From positions 496,001 to 560,000 of the forward strand of contig NZ_JADPQG010000003.1 of NCBI RefSeq assembly GCF_015687175.1: DNA of 64,000 nucleotides, read 5' to 3'. Below the pieces are notes generated by a model that was not told the DNA's origin, ran no database searches, and saw only the letters and a list, made by a program, of their open reading frames with translations. The position numbers and the translations under genes were made by a program. Below are positions 59,057 through 64,000 of this stretch, one piece after another (positions within the stretch are counted from its first letter, which is position 1; each line of letters starts with the position of its first letter). Origin of the DNA: Reinekea sp. G2M2-21. GTDB taxonomy: Bacteria > Pseudomonadota > Gammaproteobacteria > Pseudomonadales > Natronospirillaceae.

Positions 59057-59347
59057 TTAAAACCGACCGCCAAACTGAAAATAGATACAAAAAATTGCGA
59101 CCAAGCTTATTACCAAAAGCAAACCATAAAGTAGGAAAATCTTATTTTCTAGATTGTGACTCACACTTCGCTTAAAGAAAAACCGACTCAGAAAAATGAT
59201 TTGCACAGGGATCGAAAAGAGGTAGAAAACAGCACCAGAGGAATTACTGGAACTCGCTTTAACCGCATAGAACTGGTAAACCCCGAAAGAAAAAGAACAT
59301 ACAATACCGGCAACGAACACCAACAAGATATCTTTTCTTACAACCAT
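59057..59347 (-). CDS. Small membrane protein of unknown function
   Basis: 96 residues, three hydrophobic helices (about 6-28, 40-58, 70-92); AAGG precedes the ATG. No family recognised. Same strand and close to the M50 gene (90 bp) and the 170-residue membrane protein (63 bp), so probably co-transcribed. Confidence 0.65.
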   Translation of the reverse strand: MVVRKDILLVFVAGIVCSFSFGVYQFYAVKASSSNSSGAVFYLFSIPVQIIFLSRFFFKRSVSHNLENKIFLLYGLLLVISLVAIFCIYFQFGGRF

Positions 59348-59410
59348 AGTCTTTTACCTTAATAGCACTATTAAAAAAACACAGTAATTACCAACTAAAA
59401 AAAGGACTCT

Positions 59411-59923
59411 TCATTTCCCGAGGACACCGGTGGCAACGAGGAAGATCACCAGCAGCAAAAGCGCGATAGATGAGCCGATAATCAAGACCCTATCCGGCAA
59501 CACTAACGAACGGTCTTTCTCATCTATCGTATGAACGACATTTAAATTCAGATGACGTTCAATAAAATCGCGAAATAGCGAATTGCTTTGCGCAAAGTTA
59601 AACTCTTGCTTGTGGGACCGCCAAAACACAACAAATCTCTTTGGCACCTCACCTGAGCCGTAAGATTCTATGCGTATGATATCTCGCACTAAAATACTGA
59701 CCGGCTTGGTAAGAAGGTTTCTTTGAACCTTGAGATACTCACCCGATATACTGGCGATGGGTCGAACGACCAACAGCACCAACATCAATAGTAAAAATAC
59801 CATAAACACTATGCCTATCGGTCTACTAGACGTTTCATCGAAGAAAATAGCGACATAGAGCAACAGGATTACCGGATAAATAGAATCAACCTTACTTCTT
59901 TTCAATGAAACAGTTTTCATCAC
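59411..59923 (-). CDS. Membrane protein of unknown function, PH-like middle domain
   Basis: 170 residues. Two helices near the N-terminus (about 15-32, 36-58), a soluble middle (about 60-140) with alternating strands reminiscent of bacterial PH-like domains (ISGEYLKVQRNLLTKPVSIL), and one C-terminal helix. No firm family. First gene of the cluster running to 57514. Confidence 0.6.
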   Translation of the reverse strand: MMKTVSLKRSKVDSIYPVILLLYVAIFFDETSSRPIGIVFMVFLLLMLVLLVVRPIASISGEYLKVQRNLLTKPVSILVRDIIRIESYGSGEVPKRFVVFWRSHKQEFNFAQSNSLFRDFIERHLNLNVVHTIDEKDRSLVLPDRVLIIGSSIALLLLVIFLVATGVLGK

Positions 59924-59957
59924 TATTCTAAATACCTCAATTTAACACAACTTGTTG

Positions 59958-59977
59958 CCATCGAAATTATTCGATGG
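59958..59977. repeat. Perfect 20-bp hairpin upstream of the membrane-protein cluster
   Basis: CCATCGAA-ATTA-TTCGATGG: 8-bp stem, 4-nt loop, 35 bp upstream of the start at 59923. It could be an operator or the end of a lost unit; no T run. Confidence 0.55.
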
Positions 59978-60047
59978 TTAACAATCCGGGAGTACCATGC
60001 TACGCGATACATCTCCCAGAATTTTTGTCTGATTTACTACCAAGACG

Positions 60048-60342
60048 TCAACTCGTCGCTTTATCTTTTTTAAAGTACAACCGGTTGACACCATCCTCCC
60101 CAAACTCGTTACCTACCTCAACATAAGCAAGCTTCAGGATTATCCGCTTAGAAATGAGGTTCGTCTCTCTGACGCAGGCCTTTACGCACAACGCGCGCAA
60201 CGAAAATGCAAAATCCGTAAGAGCCGTGACGATTCCTGTCGCCAGACCCAAACCCCAAAAACTCGGGTTCAGGACATATCCAATTTCATAATCCTCATGT
60301 TCAATTGGAAAGAGAATCAGCTGAGCGTTAACTTTCTGCCCT
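60048..60342 (-). pseudogene. 3' fragment of a GNAT (RimJ/RimL-like) acetyltransferase
   Basis: The open frame without a good start encodes ~97 residues: GQKVNAQLILFPIE, then IGYVLNPSFWGLGLATGIV (the GNAT acetyl-CoA loop) and a C-terminal GEDGVNRLYFKK. The N-terminal third of the expected gene is missing and replaced by a phosphatase gene fragment. Confidence 0.7.
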
Positions 60343-60343
60343 T

Positions 60344-60456
60344 TTTGAATCCGTGCTTAGTCAATGCCTTGTCGTACTCGTTTTGGCTGTATAGGTAACA
60401 TCGCTGATACGATCGTCACCGGCCTCGCCGAGCCGGACCAAATAAACTGTGCTCAT
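60344..60456 (-). pseudogene. 5' fragment of a second histidine phosphatase gene
   Basis: Starts MSTVYLVRLGEAGDDRISDV, clearly matching the first codons of the gene at 57191. The catalytic His is Leu here, one base is lost near codon 24, and similarity ends after about 38 codons. A truncated, decayed duplicate joined to the GNAT fragment. Confidence 0.8.
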
Positions 60457-60473
60457 AATGCATTAGTGCCCTT

Positions 60474-60545
60474 TTTGTTAACTGCGACGCGGATATTGGT
60501 GGGACAACTTGCAAACGTGCCCTGCTCACTAATTAACCAAGTTGA
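60474..60545 (-). repeat. Weak attC-like site
   Basis: On the minus strand it runs from TTAATTAGTGAGCAGGGC, just after the cassette gene stop at 60533, to CGCAGTTAACA. The layout fits attC, but the core sites are poor matches. Confidence 0.4.
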
Positions 60546-60928
60546 ACATCCTTAAATTCTGGCCTACTTTCAAAAAGATTCATAAAGTAACGACAGCAAG
60601 GATCAGAAGCGTCCATTTTTTCACGCCCTAATAATTTATCGTAAAAACTACGGTGCTTAACGACCTGAAGGACCCACTCAACTTCACCCTCTTGCTTTTC
60701 GCCGACTTCCAACAATGCACAAGAACCAATTAAATAAGATTTACCCTCGAAATAAATCTTACAATACCAACCCCAATCTTCTGGCTCAGGCTTTGCAAAA
60801 GTCAGTTCAGCTAAGCTTTCGCTCTGTAGCCATTCAAGCAGGGATAATCCGTAAATTGGATTAATCGGATTTTCTCTTTCTGCTGCCACGTCAAACAAGG
60901 AGGTTTTGAAATGTATGGCTTGATTCAT
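60533..60928 (-). CDS. Cassette-type hypothetical protein
   Basis: 131 residues, soluble, Trp/Glu-rich (EDWGWYCKIYFEGKSYLIG; VLQVVKHRSFYDKLLG). AAGGAAAG precedes the ATG. It resembles proteins commonly found in integron cassettes but has no known activity. Flanked by attC-like sequences. Confidence 0.7.
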   Translation of the reverse strand: MNQAIHFKTSLFDVAAERENPINPIYGLSLLEWLQSESLAELTFAKPEPEDWGWYCKIYFEGKSYLIGSCALLEVGEKQEGEVEWVLQVVKHRSFYDKLLGREKMDASDPCCRYFMNLFESRPEFKDVQLG

Positions 60929-60943
60929 GGCTTTCCTTGCTAC

Positions 60944-61009
60944 TAACGTTTCCGTTTAAGGTTAATTGGTGCGAAGCAGAAACTAATCCACAAGACGGGC
61001 CTGTTACAT
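60944..61009 (-). repeat. attC-like site (integron recombination site)
   Basis: Minus strand: GTAACAGGCCCGTCTTGTGG ... AACGTTAGTAG. Shares TAACA, CCGT-TTGTGGATTAGT and AACGTTAGT with the site at 63718, although the genes around them differ; this is the signature of cassette boundaries. Confidence 0.72.
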
Positions 61010-61013
61010 TTAA

Positions 61014-61442
61014 TCAGAACAATCCGAGGAACTTCTTTTTTCTAATAGGTTTATCTAAAGGTCGACCAAAATCACTCAGTAACTCAGCATCCAAAGAGTC
61101 AGCCAGTTTGAAAAGTAGATCTAGATGGTTCTTTCCGTTTTGACCGACGTCTATTACACCTTGACGAAACCTCAACTCAAGAACCTCTTCAGGGTTTTGT
61201 ATTCGAAAGTAAAACAAGTGCTCACCAGAATTGAATGAATCTACTGAACTATCATATTCACCTGATAACTGAAGATCTGCTGCGGCATTGATACTTATTA
61301 AATGGTCGCTATAGTTACTGAGCTCCGCTTTTACAACATTTTCACGAAATAGAGTGCTATTAAATTCTGACTCATCAACAAGTTCATGAGGTGCAATTTC
61401 CCCTCTTACAGATATTTGTTGTTGATTCCTTCTTATACGCAT
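61014..61442 (-). CDS. Cassette-type hypothetical protein
   Basis: 142 residues, soluble, with no cysteine; mixed alpha/beta pattern ending in a basic tail (PIRKKKFLGLF). GAGG precedes the ATG. No family recognised. It occupies one cassette-sized unit between attC-like sites. Confidence 0.7.
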   Translation of the reverse strand: MRIRRNQQQISVRGEIAPHELVDESEFNSTLFRENVVKAELSNYSDHLISINAAADLQLSGEYDSSVDSFNSGEHLFYFRIQNPEEVLELRFRQGVIDVGQNGKNHLDLLFKLADSLDAELLSDFGRPLDKPIRKKKFLGLF

Positions 61443-61455
61443 GTTCTACCTCAAA

Positions 61456-61488
61456 TGTAACGCCTTACTCAGCGCCCTGGAGCTAATT
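61456..61488 (-). repeat. Short attC-like site
   Basis: Minus strand: TTAGCTCCAGGGCGCTGAG to AAGGCGTTACATTT, tightly placed between two cassette genes (49 bp apart). Shortened and only partly consensus. Confidence 0.45.
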
Positions 61489-61490
61489 TT

Positions 61491-61898
61491 TTATGTGATT
61501 TCAAAAAGTACCTTTTCCCTAAATTCAAATTCCGGGAAGATGATTTCTGATAACTTTAGGCCTTTGGAATCTTCGTGTTTTTTCCACTGATCCCCGTCCC
61601 AACAGGTATAAATTTGGTACTTGAATCCTTTTAATACTCCAGCTGAAATCAGGTAACCCAGAGCATCATAGTCTTTCTGGATTTGGACTTTTTCAATCCC
61701 ATCTGAAGCTCCTTCCTTGATAAATCCACAGCCACATCCTTGATGGGAACCCAAAGAATAAACGTGCTCTAAAGAAAATTTTTTCCGTATGACATCTTCG
61801 CCTTCCGACAAATCGGTCAAATGAATACTCGGGTGATGCTCATCCCATGCTAACTGCGACAGTTCCATACTACTTGCTAAGTAAACTACAAGGCACAT
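61491..61898 (-). CDS. Cassette-type hypothetical protein with CGCG motif
   Basis: 135 residues. The start MCLVVYLASSMELSQLAWDE and the central VYSLGSHQGCGCGF suggest a small conserved family in which the Cys-Gly-Cys-Gly loop could bind metal or be redox-active. AGAGAG precedes the ATG. Function unknown; I recall similar proteins from integron arrays. Confidence 0.72.
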   Translation of the reverse strand: MCLVVYLASSMELSQLAWDEHHPSIHLTDLSEGEDVIRKKFSLEHVYSLGSHQGCGCGFIKEGASDGIEKVQIQKDYDALGYLISAGVLKGFKYQIYTCWDGDQWKKHEDSKGLKLSEIIFPEFEFREKVLFEIT

Positions 61899-61913
61899 AT
61901 AACTCTCTAAAAC

Positions 61914-62017
61914 ACATAACTCAAAACTAGCGGTGAGCGACGAAGGAGCGAATCCAAGGCCCGCCGCGAACCGACTTTAAGCGAGCCTGATGGTGCCGGG
62001 CCCTGTTGAATTTGTAA
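61914..62017 (-). repeat. attC-like site
   Basis: Minus strand: TTTACAAATTCAACAGGGCC ... GTTTTGAGTTATG, ~100 bp with internal GGGCCC-rich complementarity. The ACAAATTCAA start is like that of the site at 63006 and of classical attC sites. Confidence 0.6.
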
Positions 62018-62023
62018 AAGCCA

Positions 62024-62362
62024 CTAAACAAACTGCGCAACAATTGGCATTAAACTTAGGAATAGTACTATTGAAAATCCTATTACAAGAGTGCTTATTA
62101 TGAATTTTTTCCAACTTGCCATTGTTTCCCAAGAGGCAGATAGCGTTGCAAGTTTTCCACCTGTAAGTAGTTCTATAAGCCCGACTACCGCATAGGCCCA
62201 GAGAATCACTGCCAACATCTTTGTAAAGCTAACCGCCACCCCTGTCGCAGCCAAAAAAGTAATTACAGCAGCACTTGGGACTGCAACTAAAAATTTTTTC
62301 CTTCCAGATGCCTGGGATAGAGGTGTGTTTTGACTTTCTTTTTCCGAGATAGTATTACCCAA
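62024..62362 (-). CDS. Cassette-type membrane protein
   Basis: 112 residues from TTG 62362 (GGAG 7 bp upstream); three hydrophobic helices (about 25-45, 48-66, 86-108) after a polar start. No family recognised. Confidence 0.65.
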   Translation of the reverse strand: MGNTISEKESQNTPLSQASGRKKFLVAVPSAAVITFLAATGVAVSFTKMLAVILWAYAVVGLIELLTGGKLATLSASWETMASWKKFIISTLVIGFSIVLFLSLMPIVAQFV

Positions 62363-62383
62363 TTTAGAGCTCCATAATCTGAA

Positions 62384-62454
62384 TTTAACGCCCGCACTTG
62401 CGGCTGGTTTTGAGCGCAGCGGAAAAACAGTCCGACCACATGCGCTTGTTAACT
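62384..62454 (-). repeat. attC-like site, best consensus
   Basis: Minus strand: TTAACAAGCGCATGTGG ... GCGGGCGTTAAAT. The right end GTTAAAT fits the attC core GTTRRRY, and TTAACAAGCGC/GCGGGCGTTA are mutually complementary ends. Confidence 0.75.
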
Positions 62455-62461
62455 TTTGGCA

Positions 62462-62989
62462 CTATGCAAAATCCATTGTGTAAATGACTTCTGAACAGTC
62501 AGTGCACTTGAACTTGTAGACTGCTGGATTACCACCTTTCTCATAATGCTCAAGGATATTTTGCCATATCTCCGAATTTATCATTTCTGTTCGGAGGAAG
62601 GTCTTTAGCGCCTCACCTTTCAGATTAGTCAGTTCCTCTTTCTCGGCGTCGCCGTGAAACTCTCAAGGGGTTCCACAGTGGGCTTGCCATACCTCTTGCT
62701 GCCAAGAGTTATAACCCGGCGTTCTCTCACATATTTCAGAGATTACCTCTTTAGACACTCCAGCTTCTTGCAGCGGATAATCATCAGAGAACATACCATC
62801 GAATTTTTTTGCTGCTGAGCCATCTGCTATGCACCAAGGGCAGATAAACTCAATTTCTTCTTCAGCATATAGATTAGAGGCATATATGTAACCTCTAGCT
62901 TCACCACAGCATTCACAAGTTTCATTGCTTTCTTTGATAGCACCCGTCGAAATCGGGTCTGGATGATATTTAAACTTCGGGAATTCCAT
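62462..62989 (-). pseudogene. CbrC-family protein with an in-frame TGA
   Basis: The ATG 62989 (AGGAGAAATC upstream) frame runs to TAG 62462, 176 codons, interrupted once by TGA at 62663-62665. Before it: FKYHPDPISTGAI, CECCGEARGYIY and CPWCIADGSAAKKFD, typical of the CbrC/UPF0167 family. After it: EFHGDAEKEEL to CTDCSEVIYTMDFA, also family-like. The TGA stands where HCGxPC-type relatives appear to have Cys. A nonsense mutation is most likely; one open reading gives only the first 108 residues. Confidence 0.8.
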
Positions 62990-63005
62990 GATTTCTCCTG
63001 AGAAA

Positions 63006-63104
63006 GTTAACGTTTTTCAACACCGGCGAAATTGCGCGCAGCCTGATTGAGTCCAATGCCCACCGCGTAGTGGATTTGTGGGCGGGTGATTGAATTTGTT
63101 AGCA
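63006..63104 (-). repeat. attC-like site
   Basis: Minus strand: GCTAACAAATTCAATCACCC ... TTGAAAAACGTTAACTT, ~99 bp, closely like the TAACAATTCGTTCAAG...CAAGCGTTAGA layout of classical attC sites, with an imperfect internal stem (CCACTACGCGGTGG). Confidence 0.75.
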
Positions 63105-63705
63105 TTATTTCTTCCAAAATAACCACCAAGGTTTGTCTTTTATTGGCTTGTCGGTTTCAGAATGTGCGGGACGTGGGTTGCCTTGGTCATATATATGCAA
63201 TACTTGCTCATCTCCAGTTTTTCCATTTATGTCTACTTCAACTATTGAGGCATAAAAGTCAATTTCTTCTTGATACTCTTCGAACCCATCAAGCCAGTAA
63301 AATCCCACAATACCTTCACCATTCTCGTTCTCGATGAATGATATAGCTTCAGACGGGAAAAAAGTCGATGATTCTGAGCCCTGAACTCCAAAAAAATAAC
63401 CAACATGTCTATTTCTTTCACTAACTTCAATCTTTAACTCAATCAGGCCAATATCATCACAAGAAGTCTGGTATTCAGTGATTGGTGATACTCCTCTGAC
63501 AATGTTAGCTACTTGCCAATTGGGGTCTCTGCAACTCGACGGCTTTTGGTTCAGGTAATTCTTCACCATATTGAATAATTTCTAAAGAAATGTAGTCGCT
63601 ATTTTTTTTGCTAGAGTCAAAATATGAGAATCGATCACCCACTGTGCACGCGTAACCAAAAACTGGAAAAGCAAGAATTAAAGAGAGAAATCTAGGTAGC
63701 GGCAT
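63105..63705 (-). pseudogene. Exported cassette protein, frameshifted
   Basis: Frame 1 (63705-63505) starts with a signal peptide MPLPRFLSLILAFPVFGYAC after GGAAG; frame 2 (63569-63105) continues with CRDPNWQVANIVRG, SCDDIGLIELKIEV and FYWLDGFEE. The frames overlap by ~65 bp, and a single-base change near 63530-63550 would join them into a ~190-residue periplasmic or lipidated protein. Alternatively frame 2 alone is translated from 63569. Function unknown. Confidence 0.65.
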
Positions 63706-63717
63706 TATACTTCCATT

Positions 63718-63773
63718 AAACTAACGTTTTTCAGTAACGGTGGATACTAATCCACAACACGGTTTTGTTAGGT
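63718..63773 (-). repeat. attC-like site with perfect inner stem
   Basis: Minus strand: ACCTAAC (fits RYYYAAC), AAAACCGTGTTGTGGATTAG, and AACGTTAGT at the other end. GTGGAT-ACTA-ATCCAC at 63740-63755 is a perfect 6-bp stem. Shares several blocks with the site at 60944. Confidence 0.78.
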
Positions 63774-64000
63774 AGCTCGTAATTTATTCGCAACCTGCGT
63801 AAATGTGCTTTCAAAAATTTCCCTTGCTTTTTCTGTTAGGCCGACCCAATTAGTACGGTCGCCAAGTTCGACAAATCGAACTTGCTCACTAACGCGAATT
63901 AGTGACAATAACAGTGAGTAGGCATCATTCTCTTCATAGAAAGATACTTTCTCAGACATTAGATTTATATACTCAATTATTTCTTCAGTGGTGCGTACTA
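63768..64000 (-). CDS. Cassette-type hypothetical protein (runs off the window)
   Basis: The frame is open to the right edge. The visible ~77 residues are helical and charged (TTEEIIEYINLMSEKVSFYE ... AREIFESTFTQVANKLRAT). The true start may be the ATG at 63959 or lie outside. No family recognised. Confidence 0.55.
   Translation of the reverse strand, partial: VRTTEEIIEYINLMSEKVSFYEENDAYSLLLSLIRVSEQVRFVELGDRTNWVGLTEKAREIFESTFTQVANKLRAT

Noticed and set aside
62640-62665. Selenocysteine insertion element after the TGA in the CbrC-like gene
   Set aside because: Only a 4-bp CGGC/GCCG stem lies ~10 nt after the TGA, too close and too short for a bacterial SECIS. A nonsense mutation is preferred.

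Overview
The window looks like a chromosomal segment of a marine-type gammaproteobacterium, probably an Oceanospirillales/Pseudomonadales relative. The reasons are the origin-proximal order mnmG-rsmG-parA-parB-atpIBEFHA, a Crc-type ExoIII homologue next to pyrE, and the lptM-lysA-dapF-DUF484 string. This placement is inferred from gene content and order only.

Layout. 1-8.1 kb, all minus strand: the ATP synthase operon (atpA cut by the window edge) and parB-parA-rsmG-mnmG. 8.3-13.7 kb: an exported FlgT-like protein, a Lon-like protease and an outer-membrane-type protein. 13.8-19.4 kb: a 262-bp IS5-type miniature element, thyA-lgt, an AT-rich acyltransferase, a eukaryotic-type protein kinase and a GIY-YIG protein. 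19.4-32.7 kb: an RND efflux pair, two orphan amino-acid-type binding proteins, comM, crc/pyrE, and small exported or membrane proteins. 32.8-37.9 kb: lptM-lysA-dapF-DUF484, aspartoacylase, hpt and folA. 37.9-39.3 kb: a nest of TA-flanked miniature inverted-repeat elements around a pirin gene; their ends supply the stop codons of three genes. 39.3-49.8 kb: VOC protein, MFS transporters, leucine dehydrogenase, GNAT, DinB, a molybdopterin oxidoreductase, an AraC regulator, and a phosphatase-SQR fusion behind an 18-bp palindrome. 50.5-57.2 kb: SDR, a cobalamin riboswitch controlling nrdDG, a second IS5-type miniature element, RidA, GNAT and a histidine phosphatase.

57.5-64 kb is visibly AT-richer, almost entirely minus-strand accessory DNA. 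It has two parts. The first is a cluster encoding a protein with a DNRP-type leader motif, a ClpS-like adaptor (in-frame TGA), a small M50 metalloprotease (frameshifted) and two small membrane proteins. The second is a run of one-gene units separated by attC-like sites, read as the distal part of a chromosomal integron cassette array whose attI/integrase would lie beyond the right edge. Several genes here are broken: two in-frame TGAs, two frameshifts and two gene fragments.

Functional links. atp and par genes serve energy and chromosome segregation. thyA and folA both act in the thymidylate/folate cycle. lysA and dapF close the lysine/peptidoglycan branch. The B12 riboswitch on nrdDG suggests a B12-dependent class II ribonucleotide reductase elsewhere in the genome. 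No rRNA, tRNA or CRISPR array was seen.
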